NCBI GenBank assembly: GCA_947174295.1
Contig: CAMWIG010000012.1
Coordinates: 1 to 22,903 of the forward strand
DNA: 22,903 nucleotides
DNA from: an uncultured Alistipes sp.
GTDB taxonomy: Bacteria > Bacteroidota > Bacteroidia > Bacteroidales > Rikenellaceae
Direction of reading: 5' to 3'
Shown here one piece after another: positions 8,090 to 14,841 of the stretch (positions are counted from its first letter, which is position 1; every line of letters begins with the position of its first letter). The position numbers were made by a program, and so were the translations under genes. The notes under the pieces were generated by a model that saw nothing but the letters and a program-made list of their open reading frames with translations, did no database searches and was not told the origin of the DNA.

Positions 8090-10300
8090 ATGCTTATGGA
8101 TACTTCCCGTTACGAAACATTTTTCGAGACCGTCCGCGACACCTTTTCGCAGAAGACCTTCGATGCGGTCGTCCGCGCGACGGAGTATGCCGCCGACCGT
8201 CTCGACGGCCGTACGCGCTACGACGGCTCGCCGCTGTTGGACCACGGTGTGGGCGTGGCGCGCATCGTCATCACCGAAATAGGCCTGGGACGCAACTCCT
8301 CGACCGCCGCGATACTCCACGACGTGGTGCGCATCTGGCACAAGGAGCGCACCGAGGAGGAGTTTCTCGCCCTTACCGACCGGATACGCGCCGAGTTCGG
8401 CGAGGAGGTCGTCGGCATAGCCGTGGGGCTCTGCAACATCGGCGACATCAAGCTCAAAGTGTCGAAGGAGCAGGCGTCGGACTTCCGCGACATGATAGTC
8501 TCCTACTCCGAAGACCCGCGCGTGATACTCATCAAGCTGGCCGACCGTCTGGAAGTGATGCGCAGCCTTTCTATTTTCCCGCGCGAGAAGTGGGACAAGA
8601 AGAGCTGGGAGTCGCTCAATCTGTATGCGCAGATAGCCCACAAGCTGGGACTCTACGCCATAAAGAGCGAATTGGAGGACATAGCGCTCAAATATCTCGA
8701 ACCGCAGGACTACGACCACATTACGGGCAAGCTCTCGGAGACCGAGACCGAGCGCCGGGAGTTCATCGCGCGGTTCGTCCGCCCCATAGAGGAGGGGCTG
8801 CGCCGAAACGGCATCAGATACCACATCAAGAGCCGCACGAAATCCATATTTTCGATATGGACCAAGATGCGCAAGCAGCGCGTGCCGTTCGAGGGCGTGT
8901 ACGACATATTCGCCATACGCATCATCATCGACTGCCCGCGCGAGATGGAGAAGCAGCAGTGCTGGATGACCTACTCGCTCATCAGCGACATCTACACGCC
9001 CAATCCCGAGCGCATGCGCGACTGGATAACCATCCCCAAGTCCAACGGCTACGAGTCGCTCCACACCACCGTCATGGCAGGCGGCGGCCGCTGGGTCGAG
9101 ATACAGATACGCACCGAGCGCATGGACGAGGTCGCCGAGCGCGGTATCGCGGCGCACTGGCGCTACAAGGGTGTCAATCAGGGTGCGCAGACCTCGGAGA
9201 TGTGGCTCAGCCGCCTGCGCGAGCTCATGGAGGATACGACGCACTCGCTCGCCAAGCGTTTCGACGCCCGGCCTGCGACCAGCGAGATATTCGTCTTCAC
9301 GCCGAACGGCGACATTCGCAAGCTGCCCGAGGGGGCTTCGGTGCTCGACTTCGCGTTCGATATCCACACCAAACTCGGAACGATATGCGTCGGCGCGAAG
9401 GTCAACAACCGCGCCGTGCCGATAAAGGAGGTGCTGCGCAACGGCGACATCGTGGAGATTCTCACGCAGAAGAACCAGACCCCGAAGGCCGACTGGCTCA
9501 ACATAGCCGTCACCTCCAAGGCCCGCACCCGAATACGCTCCTTCCTGCGCGAGGAGCGTGCCAAGAACGCGCGCATGGGCCGCGAGGAGTTCGAGCGCAA
9601 GTTGAAGAACTGGAAGCTCGAAATCTCGATAGACGAGGCTGTGGCGTATCTCTGCAAGCATTTCAAGCTGCGCACGGGAACCGAGCTCTACGAGTGCATC
9701 GCCTCGCAGAAAATCGAGATAGGCTCCACGAAGGAGATTCTGCTGCGCTGGCTCTCGGGCGAGGCCGAGGAGGAGCGCCGGCAGGCGGCGGCCGAAATCG
9801 AGCGCCGCAAGGCCGAGCAGAGCGAGAACCGCCCGCAGAAGAGGAGTACGACCGATGCGCTGGTCATCGACGACGCGATAAACAAAATCGAGTACAAGCT
9901 CGCCAAGTGCTGCAACCCCATAAACGGCGACGACGTCTTCGGCTTCATCACCATAAACTCGGGCGTGACCATTCACCGCAACGACTGCCCCAACGCACAG
10001 CGTCTGCGCGAGAACTACCCCTACCGAATAATCGAAGCCCGCTGGCGTTCGCAGGCCGAAGGGGCGTTTCGCGCGTCGATTACCGTCGTGGCGCAGGACA
10101 TGCCCGGCATAGCCATACAGGTCGCCGAGGTCATCAGCCGCGAGCTGAAACTCAACATGCGCTCGATAGCCTTCTCCTCGCGCGGCGACGGTACGGTGCG
10201 CGGCACGGTGGTGGTCGAGGTGCCGGGCACGGGAATGGTCGACACGCTCGTGCACTCGGTGATGAAGGTCAAGGGCGTAATCAAGGCATTCAGAAGCTGA
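8090..10300 (+). CDS. relA: RelA/SpoT family (p)ppGpp synthetase with degenerate hydrolase domain
   Basis: Makes the stringent-response alarmone (p)ppGpp. Numbering from ATG 8090 (736 residues): HD domain (about 40-190), synthetase (about 235-360), TGS (398-460), helical region, conserved-cysteine domain with CC at 607-608, and C-terminal ACT (662-735). In the HD domain H52, H77-D78 and D152 remain, but the catalytic Glu-Asp of HDxxED is replaced (HDVVRI, R81-I82), and the nucleotide-binding Asn of DRLHNMR is Val (DRLEVMR, 152-158). Hydrolysis is therefore probably lost. The synthetase looks intact: YDIFAIR, IPKSNGYESLHTT, E337 in VEIQIRT. Its substrate motif reads RMRD (308-311), closer to the RxKD of bifunctional Rel than the ExDD of monofunctional RelA. 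ATG 8096 and 8042 are alternative starts; 8042 has AGGAG only one base upstream, too close to act as a binding site. Confidence 0.92.
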   Translation: MLMDTSRYETFFETVRDTFSQKTFDAVVRATEYAADRLDGRTRYDGSPLLDHGVGVARIVITEIGLGRNSSTAAILHDVVRIWHKERTEEEFLALTDRIRAEFGEEVVGIAVGLCNIGDIKLKVSKEQASDFRDMIVSYSEDPRVILIKLADRLEVMRSLSIFPREKWDKKSWESLNLYAQIAHKLGLYAIKSELEDIALKYLEPQDYDHITGKLSETETERREFIARFVRPIEEGLRRNGIRYHIKSRTKSIFSIWTKMRKQRVPFEGVYDIFAIRIIIDCPREMEKQQCWMTYSLISDIYTPNPERMRDWITIPKSNGYESLHTTVMAGGGRWVEIQIRTERMDEVAERGIAAHWRYKGVNQGAQTSEMWLSRLRELMEDTTHSLAKRFDARPATSEIFVFTPNGDIRKLPEGASVLDFAFDIHTKLGTICVGAKVNNRAVPIKEVLRNGDIVEILTQKNQTPKADWLNIAVTSKARTRIRSFLREERAKNARMGREEFERKLKNWKLEISIDEAVAYLCKHFKLRTGTELYECIASQKIEIGSTKEILLRWLSGEAEEERRQAAAEIERRKAEQSENRPQKRSTTDALVIDDAINKIEYKLAKCCNPINGDDVFGFITINSGVTIHRNDCPNAQRLRENYPYRIIEARWRSQAEGAFRASITVVAQDMPGIAIQVAEVISRELKLNMRSIAFSSRGDGTVRGTVVVEVPGTGMVDTLVHSVMKVKGVIKAFRS

Positions 10301-10381
10301 CAGCGGAGTTCGCGGCCGGCTGTGTGGTCTCCCATCCGCCGCCGATACTTGCCGGCAGCCGCGATGCGTCGTACGTGGGCG

Positions 10382-10425
10382 AAAAAAAAGACGGAGCTGC
10401 TCCCCGCATGGGGAATAGCTCCGTC
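10382..10425 (-). terminator. Rho-independent terminator between convergent genes
   Basis: Outer stem GACGGAGCT/AGCTCCGTC (10390-10398 with 10417-10425) and inner stem TCCCC/GGGGA enclose GCAT. On the minus strand the hairpin is followed by eight T residues (10389-10382), so it ends the PepSY-like gene that stops at 10449. relA converges on it from the left; the same hairpin may slow plus-strand transcription, but there is no T run on that side. Confidence 0.88.
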
Positions 10426-10448
10426 TCGACTCTTCCGGCGCCGAAGTG

Positions 10449-10883
10449 TTACTTCGCAGCCTTGACGAAGTCGCCGTCCTTGTCGAACGAGAGAACGGTG
10501 CCGTTGGAGAGTTTGGCATCGTAGCCGTCGGCCGTGGTCTTCAACATCACGATTTTCTGGTTCGAATATTTGCTGCCTACGTAGGATTTGAGCTTCGACG
10601 GAATGGCTCCGTAGGGAACCTGGCCCGACTCCATGACTATTTCGGCCCAGTCGCCGCTGCCGCCCGAGAACGAGATGCGGTTGCCGCTGTTGAAGTAGAC
10701 CGTGTACTTGTCCCACGACGAGTCGCGATCCATCTCGACCGCCTTGACGGTCTCGTTGGGGAAGTTCTTCTGTACGAACTCCTGCGAATTGCGGGGAAGT
10801 TTGTCGAATGCTACCTTCTGAGGTGCGGCGCTCACGGCAACGGCTGCCGCAGCAAAGATTAAAGTGAACAAAAATCTTTTCAT
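10449..10883 (-). CDS. PepSY-like (DUF2874) secreted protein A
   Basis: Predicted periplasmic protein of 144 residues with a clear signal peptide (MKRFLFTLIFAAAAVAVSAA, about 1-20). The mature part has the two short beta-alpha PepSY-like units seen in Bacteroidetes proteins of this family: KLPRNSQEFVQKNFPNETV... then IPSKLKSYVGSKYSNQKIV..., each followed by a strand ending in LSNGT or NSGNR. Molecular role is unknown; PepSY-like domains are thought to bind or inhibit proteins at the cell envelope. The start at 10883 is preferred over in-frame upstream codons because it gives the signal peptide. A loose -7 box lies at 10931-10923. A paralogue sits on the other side of metK at 13094-13534. Confidence 0.85.
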   Translation of the reverse strand: MKRFLFTLIFAAAAVAVSAAPQKVAFDKLPRNSQEFVQKNFPNETVKAVEMDRDSSWDKYTVYFNSGNRISFSGGSGDWAEIVMESGQVPYGAIPSKLKSYVGSKYSNQKIVMLKTTADGYDAKLSNGTVLSFDKDGDFVKAAK

Positions 10884-10922
10884 ACGTGTAAATTTTAGTT
10901 TGAAACAACACGCCGAACAGTG

Positions 10923-10931
10923 CAAAAGGTA
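10923..10931 (-). promoter_or_regulatory. Possible -7 element of the PepSY-like gene A
   Basis: TACCTTTTG resembles TAnnTTTG with one extra base, about 40 bp upstream of the ATG at 10883. No clear -33 element is visible, so support is weak. Confidence 0.3.
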
Positions 10932-11199
10932 TTCCATTCCGTCGCGATGCCGAAAAAAAACGGCACGGCGCGCATCGTCTGTTCCCGCCGCGGATCGGCA
11001 TGCGGGAGGCTGTGACCTCTCGGTTTTCACCGCCTTGCGCGTCGCGATGCGGCTCGCGGTTAGTCCCGTTGCGAATATTGAGATGAATATCCGAATCTGA
11101 ACGCGGCTGTTCGCCTGACGCTCCGACCGAGGAGGCGCCGCTTCGGGACGGTGCGCATGCAACCGGTAAGCGCTGCTTCGGACACCGTATGGATGCGCC

Positions 11200-11227
11200 G
11201 AGGGGGACTCCGTAAAGAGTCCCCCTC
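11200..11227. other. Strong hairpin in the metK/PepSY-A intergenic region
   Basis: GAGGGGGACTC and GAGTCCCCCTC form a perfect 11-bp stem around a 6-base loop. Neither strand has a following T run, so it is not a standard intrinsic terminator. On the minus strand it lies about 130 nt downstream of a TAnnTTTG box (11341-11334) and after a second, smaller hairpin (GGCTGA...TCAGCC, 11257-11280). It may be the core of a small RNA, or the 3' end of the metK message. The rest of 10884-11429 holds no gene I can support. Confidence 0.45.
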
Positions 11228-11333
11228 GAACCATTTAATCCTTTAACTAAAACCATCGCTTGGCCGGCTGACATTTCCCCGAATCAGCCAAACAGAATCC
11301 CCATCTGCATTGTTTTACGGCTCGGCGTCGGTA

Positions 11334-11341
11334 CAAAAGTA
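11334..11341 (-). promoter_or_regulatory. Orphan -7 promoter element
   Basis: TACTTTTG on the minus strand matches TAnnTTTG and lies about 90 bp downstream of the metK stop. It would start a transcript near 11327, more than 440 nt before the PepSY-like gene A. No matching -33 box is seen at the usual distance. Confidence 0.4.
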
Positions 11342-11429
11342 GTTCAATCGGCCGAGTCGGACATGGAAAAATTGTCGTTCGTCGTGGATTTTCCGTCCGA
11401 AACGGCTTTCGATGATGAATTTTAGTCTG

Positions 11430-12737
11430 TTACAGCCCGAATTCGCGGCGTATGTCGTCTACGGCGTCGAGCTTCTCCCAGCCGAAGAATTCGATTTCGC
11501 GCTCGGTCGGTGCGCCGTTCTCCCACACCTTTTCGATGCGGGTGTAGGGACGGTTGCCGAAGTGGCCGTAGGATGCCGTCGCCTCGAATATCGGGTTTTT
11601 CAGCCCGAAGCGGCGGACGATTGCCGCGGGTCGCAGGTCGAACAGACGTCCGATGTGTTCGGCGATTTCGCCGTCGGTCATTCCCTCCAACGCCGCGGGG
11701 CGTTTCGAGCCGTAGGTGTCGACATATATCGACAGCGGCTGTGCGATGCCGATTGCGTAGGACAGTTCGACGAGAACCTGCTCCGCGACACCTGCCGCAA
11801 CCATGTTCTTGGCGATGTGGCGCGCTGCGTATGCCGCCGAGCGGTCGACCTTCGACGAGTCCTTGCCCGAGAATGCGCCGCCGCCGTGTGCGCCGCGGCC
11901 TCCGTAGGTGTCGACGATGATTTTGCGGCCCGTGAGACCCGTATCTCCGTGCGGGCCGCCGATTACGAACTTGCCCGTGGGGTTGACATGCAGGATGTAG
12001 TCGTCGCCGATGAGCTCCGACAGCTTGTCGCCGGCACGTTCCAGGCGTGCCTTGACGCGCGGGATTAGAATCGTGCGCACGTCGTCGCGGATGCGCTGCT
12101 GCATCTGCTCCTCGGCCTGCTTGGCCGTGCGTCCCTCGCCGGGGAGGATGAATTCGTCGTGCTGCGTCGAGACGACGATGGTGTGCACGCGCTCGGGGCG
12201 GCCGGTCTCGGAGTCGTACTCGATTGTCACCTGGCTCTTCGAGTCGGGGCGCAGGTAGGTCATCGACTCGCCCTCGCGGCGGATGACGGCCAGCTCTTTG
12301 AGTATGACGTGCGAGAGGATGAGCGTAGCGGGCATGTACTCGCGCGTCTCGTTGCAGGCGTAGCCGAACATGATTCCCTGGTCGCCGGCACCCTGCTCGT
12401 CGGCCTCTTCGCGGCAGACGCCCTGATTGATGTCGGACGACTGCTCGTGAATCGCCGAGAGGATGCCGCACGATGCGGCGTCGAACTGATACTCGCTGCG
12501 GTTGTAGCCGATGCGGTCGATGACGCGTCGCGCGACGCCCTGCACATCGACGTAGGCGTTCGAGCGCACCTCGCCGGCTACGACCACCAGACCCGTCGTG
12601 CAGAGGGTCTCGCAGGCTACTTTCGATTCGGGGTCATGACGCAGGAATTCGTCGAGTACGGCGTCGGAAATCTGGTCCGACACTTTGTCGGGATGTCCCT
12701 CCGATACGGACTCCGACGTAAATAAGAATTTTCCCAT
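11430..12737 (-). CDS. metK: S-adenosylmethionine synthetase
   Basis: Makes S-adenosylmethionine from methionine and ATP; a cytoplasmic tetramer needing Mg2+ and K+. The 435 residues show all family signatures: SESVSEGHPDKVSDQISDA (8-26, with H15 and D17 at the active site), the hexapeptide-type motif GAGDQGIMFGYA (117-128), and the glycine-rich GGGAFSGKDSSKVDRSAAY (285-303) that closes over the phosphates. It is about 50 residues longer than E. coli MetK (384), with extra length in the middle region (about 140-245). The leader is about 215 nt and carries a SAM-II-like riboswitch, which suggests feedback by its own product. It is flanked on both sides by PepSY-like genes on the same strand. 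Confidence 0.97.
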   Translation of the reverse strand: MGKFLFTSESVSEGHPDKVSDQISDAVLDEFLRHDPESKVACETLCTTGLVVVAGEVRSNAYVDVQGVARRVIDRIGYNRSEYQFDAASCGILSAIHEQSSDINQGVCREEADEQGAGDQGIMFGYACNETREYMPATLILSHVILKELAVIRREGESMTYLRPDSKSQVTIEYDSETGRPERVHTIVVSTQHDEFILPGEGRTAKQAEEQMQQRIRDDVRTILIPRVKARLERAGDKLSELIGDDYILHVNPTGKFVIGGPHGDTGLTGRKIIVDTYGGRGAHGGGAFSGKDSSKVDRSAAYAARHIAKNMVAAGVAEQVLVELSYAIGIAQPLSIYVDTYGSKRPAALEGMTDGEIAEHIGRLFDLRPAAIVRRFGLKNPIFEATASYGHFGNRPYTRIEKVWENGAPTEREIEFFGWEKLDAVDDIRREFGL

Positions 12738-12874
12738 AGTTACATTTAAGGTGGGTCTTCATGTCCGTCCGCCGGCCGTGCGCGCCGGTCTTGCCGCCGA
12801 CACCTGCCGCCGCCGATGAACATCGGCCCGAGTTAAAAATTAAACGTACAGGGAAAGGGATTGGCTGTATTGGG

Positions 12875-12906
12875 AATAAAAAAAGCTGTTTTAGCGATTT
12901 TTTATT
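12875..12906 (-). promoter_or_regulatory. Alternative A/U hairpin, possible expression platform of the metK leader
   Basis: On the minus strand AATAAAAAA (12906-12898) can pair perfectly with TTTTTTATT (12883-12875), with an inner GCT/AGC pair (12895-12893 with 12887-12885) around AAAAC. This hairpin uses the same bases (12899-12896 and 12888-12886) that the riboswitch pseudoknot needs, so only one can form at a time. It ends in a run of seven T. The stem is weak in GC, so action as a terminator is uncertain. Confidence 0.4.
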
Positions 12907-12936
12907 GTGGTTTGCAATCAGTCAAATCTTTCCACA
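12886..12936 (-). promoter_or_regulatory. SAM-II-type riboswitch in the metK leader
   Basis: The 51-nt element compares with the 52-nt SAM-II RNA from the Sargasso Sea metX leader, from memory. P1 is 5 bp in both: UGUGG (12936-12932) with CCACA (12910-12906). The loop has GAUUU (12928-12924) and AUUGCAA (12918-12912), matching GAUUU and AUUGCAA of the reference. The 3' part has AUAAA then GCUAAAA (12895-12889), again as in the reference. The pseudoknot P2 can form: GAUU (12919-12916) with AAUC (12899-12896), and CU (12921-12920) with AG (12887-12886). Equivalents of the SAM contacts U10-U12, U21, G22, U44 and A45-A47 are all kept. It lies about 20 nt after the predicted start site and about 150 nt before the metK ATG. 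SAM-II elements usually lie next to the start codon, so the switching mechanism here may differ. Confidence 0.78.
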
Positions 12937-12940
12937 TTGT

Positions 12941-12958
12941 CCCGATTTCGAAATCGGG
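12941..12958. repeat. 18-bp perfect palindrome at the metK transcription start
   Basis: CCCGATTTCGAAATCGGG is its own reverse complement. It lies directly downstream of the -7 box (12963) and spans the predicted start (about 12956), ending 4 bases before riboswitch P1. It could be a repressor operator or, as RNA, a 5' hairpin protecting the leader. Confidence 0.7.
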
Positions 12959-12962
12959 AGTG

Positions 12963-12993
12963 CAAAGATACGACATTATATCGGATTTGCAAA
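12963..12993 (-). promoter_or_regulatory. Promoter of metK (Bacteroidetes -33/-7)
   Basis: TTTG (12993-12990), exactly 19 bases, then TATCTTTG (12970-12963) on the minus strand: a complete match to the Bacteroidetes consensus. It predicts a start near 12956 and a leader of about 215 nt. The remaining leader between riboswitch and metK (12738-12874) contains a 7-bp hairpin (GCCGATG/CATCGGC, 12812-12827) and nothing else I can name. Confidence 0.88.
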
Positions 12994-13028
12994 ATTATTC
13001 GTCGCTGCCGGCTGCCGAAACGGCAGCG

Positions 13029-13068
13029 AAAAAGCCGGCGAATCCCCGCGGACGAGGAGTCGCCGGCT
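13029..13068 (-). terminator. Rho-independent terminator of PepSY-like gene B
   Basis: AGCCGGCGA (13033-13041) pairs with TCGCCGGCT (13060-13068). On the minus strand the stem is followed by five T residues. It lies 25 bp past the stop at 13094 and just upstream of the metK promoter, insulating metK from read-through. Confidence 0.82.
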
Positions 13069-13093
13069 CGGTGCCGTCGGTCGACGACGTGCG

Positions 13094-13534
13094 TCAGTCG
13101 TCGATGTCGGTTATGTTGAACTGCATGTCGAACGTTATGTCCATGCCGTTCGAGAGCTCTACCTCGTAGTCGTGGCGTCCGCGGTCTATCTGCACGATTT
13201 TGGCGGTCGGGTAGCGCGATGCCACGGCGTCGGCTATCTGCTGCGGGACGATCGACTCGGGAACGGACGAGTACTTGCTCTTTATCTCCGTCCACTCGCC
13301 GTTGCCGGCGAACTCCATTTTGGTGCCGCTCGACAGAAGCACGTTGTACTCCGTGTCGAATATTCCGCGGTCGACCTTGGCGAATGCGATTTTGTCGCCC
13401 GGGAAGTGCTTGGCGACGAACTCCCGGATGCTCTGCGGCAGCTTTTCGGCGTCGATGGGTGCGTCGGGTGCGGCGAAGGCGCCCGCGATGCCGGCCGCCA
13501 GCAGCGCAATTGCCGTAATGATAATCTTTTTCAT
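13094..13534 (-). CDS. PepSY-like (DUF2874) secreted protein B
   Basis: Predicted periplasmic protein of 146 residues, paralogue of the gene at 10449-10883. Signal peptide about 1-21 (MKKIIITAIALLAAGIAGAFA). The mature part again has two PepSY-like units: KLPQSIREFVAKHFPGDKI... and VPQQIADAVASRYPTAKIV..., with strands LLSSGTKMEFAGNGEW and VELSNGMDITFDMQF. The shared patterns FVxKxFPxxxI/V, SSGT/NSGN, GxWxEI and LSNG support common descent with protein A. Function is unknown. It has its own -7 box upstream and its own terminator downstream, so it is a single-gene unit. Confidence 0.85.
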   Translation of the reverse strand: MKKIIITAIALLAAGIAGAFAAPDAPIDAEKLPQSIREFVAKHFPGDKIAFAKVDRGIFDTEYNVLLSSGTKMEFAGNGEWTEIKSKYSSVPESIVPQQIADAVASRYPTAKIVQIDRGRHDYEVELSNGMDITFDMQFNITDIDD

Positions 13535-13570
13535 AACTTTTTCAGGTGTTTAAATAATTCAACGTCGAAG

Positions 13571-13578
13571 CAAATATA
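13571..13578 (-). promoter_or_regulatory. -7 promoter element of PepSY-like gene B
   Basis: TATATTTG on the minus strand matches TAnnTTTG, about 36 bp upstream of the ATG at 13534. No TTTG is seen 19-21 bases further upstream. Confidence 0.55.
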
Positions 13579-13695
13579 CAAAATCCGGGCCCGATTTCCT
13601 CGCGGCGGCCGAATTTTCGTTCGCCGTCCGTCGACGGCATGCCGTCGCGGCCGCATATTATTTTCCGCAGACGGGGAATATTCCGTATTTTTTCG

Positions 13696-13703
13696 TAATT
13701 TTG
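13696..13703 (+). promoter_or_regulatory. -7 promoter element of tgt
   Basis: TAATTTTG matches TAnnTTTG and ends only 7 bases before the tgt ATG (13711), so the message would be leaderless or nearly so. No clear -33 element is visible. Confidence 0.5.
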
Positions 13704-13710
13704 CACGATT

Positions 13711-14841
13711 ATGAAGTTTACTTTGCAACATAAGGACCCCTCGTGCGCAGCGCGCGCGGGAGAACTCGTCACCGACCACGGCACGATTCGCACCCCGATA
13801 TTCATGCCCGTGGGCACGGCGGCCACGGTCAAGGGCATATTCCACCGCGACGTTCGCGACGAGGCGCATGCCCAGATAATACTCGCCAACACCTACCATC
13901 TCTACCTCCGTCCCGGCATGGATATCATCGAACGCGCCGGCGGCGTGCACCGCTTCTCGACGTGGGAGGGTCCGATGCTCACCGACAGCGGCGGATTCCA
14001 GGTCTTCTCGCTGGCCGACTGCCGCAAACTCACGGAGGAGGGATGCCACTTCCGTTCGCATATCGACGGTTCGAAACATCTGTTCACGCCCGAAAGCGTC
14101 ATCGACACCGAGCGCACCATAGGCGCCGACATCATGATGGCCTTCGACGAGTGCCCCCCGGGCGACGCTCCGCGCGACTATGCCGCCAAGTCGCTGGCGC
14201 TTACCGAGCGCTGGCTCGACCGCTGCTTCAACCGCTATGCGCAGACGCAGCCCAAATACGGGCACTATCAGGCGCTGTTCCCGATAGTCCAGGGCTGCAC
14301 CTATCCCGACCTGCGCGTCCGCGCCGCCGAGAATGTACGGCAGTACGATGCCGACGGATACGCCATAGGCGGTCTTGCCGTTGGCGAGCCGACCGAGACC
14401 ATGTACGAGATGATAGAGGTGGTGAACGCCGTACTGCCCGAAGACCGTCCGCGCTACCTGATGGGTGTCGGCACTCCGGCCAACATTCTGGAAGGCATAG
14501 CCCGCGGCGTTGACATGTTCGACTGCGTGATGCCCACGCGCAACGGCCGCAACGGCCAGCTATTCACGTGGGAGGGCACTATCAACATCCGCAACAAGAA
14601 GTGGGAGGACGACTTCTCGCCCATCGACCCCGAGGGCACGGCGTTCGTCGACACGCTCTACTCCAAGGCCTACCTCCACCATCTGGTGGCGGCGCAGGAG
14701 ATGCTTGCGGCGCAGATAGCCTCGCTGCACAACATCGGGTTCTACCTGCGTCTGGTGGCCGCCGCACGCGAGCATATCATCGCGGGCGACTTCGCTGCGT
14801 GGAAGGATGCCGCGGTGGCGAAACTGAGCCGCAGGCTTTGA
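13711..14841 (+). CDS. tgt: tRNA-guanine transglycosylase (queuine/preQ1)
   Basis: Swaps guanine-34 for preQ1 in tRNAs with GUN anticodons, a step of queuosine synthesis. The 376 residues have the TIM-barrel signatures: LANTYHLYLRPG (58-69), TDSGGFQVFS (91-100, with general acid/base D92), FDECPP (145-150), GGLAVGEP (220-227), MGVGTPANILEGIARGVDMFDCVMPTRNGRNG (251-282, nucleophile D271). The C-terminal zinc site is altered: where E. coli has the three cysteines of DCDCYTC this protein has EGTAFVD (308-314), although the following SKAYLHHL and H340 (SLHNIGF) are kept. I recall the same change in other Bacteroidetes Tgt proteins. The ATG follows the -7 box by only 7 bases. No queuosine-pathway neighbours are present. 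Confidence 0.95.
   Translation: MKFTLQHKDPSCAARAGELVTDHGTIRTPIFMPVGTAATVKGIFHRDVRDEAHAQIILANTYHLYLRPGMDIIERAGGVHRFSTWEGPMLTDSGGFQVFSLADCRKLTEEGCHFRSHIDGSKHLFTPESVIDTERTIGADIMMAFDECPPGDAPRDYAAKSLALTERWLDRCFNRYAQTQPKYGHYQALFPIVQGCTYPDLRVRAAENVRQYDADGYAIGGLAVGEPTETMYEMIEVVNAVLPEDRPRYLMGVGTPANILEGIARGVDMFDCVMPTRNGRNGQLFTWEGTINIRNKKWEDDFSPIDPEGTAFVDTLYSKAYLHHLVAAQEMLAAQIASLHNIGFYLRLVAAAREHIIAGDFAAWKDAAVAKLSRRL

Noticed and set aside
8081..10519. 812-codon minus-strand reading frame opposite relA
   Set aside because: It is the mirror of a real, domain-complete gene; long antisense frames are common in this GC-rich codon usage, and the translation shows no family motif.
11200..11227. Intrinsic terminator for metK
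   Set aside because: The stem is strong, but neither strand has a U run after it, and it is over 200 bp past the metK stop; kept only as an unexplained hairpin.
10884..11234. In-frame N-terminal extension of PepSY-like gene A
   Set aside because: The extension would bury the signal peptide and crosses a strong hairpin; ATG at 10883 gives a normal secreted protein.
12746..12823. 25-codon upstream reading frame in the metK leader (MFIGGG...)
   Set aside because: Its start falls inside a hairpin and its residues are Arg/Gly/Pro-rich as expected by chance in GC-rich DNA; no sign of a leader-peptide attenuator such as runs of Met or Cys codons.
13535..13710. preQ1 riboswitch upstream of tgt
   Set aside because: The gap to the promoter leaves almost no leader, and no preQ1-type hairpin and A-rich tail could be found.
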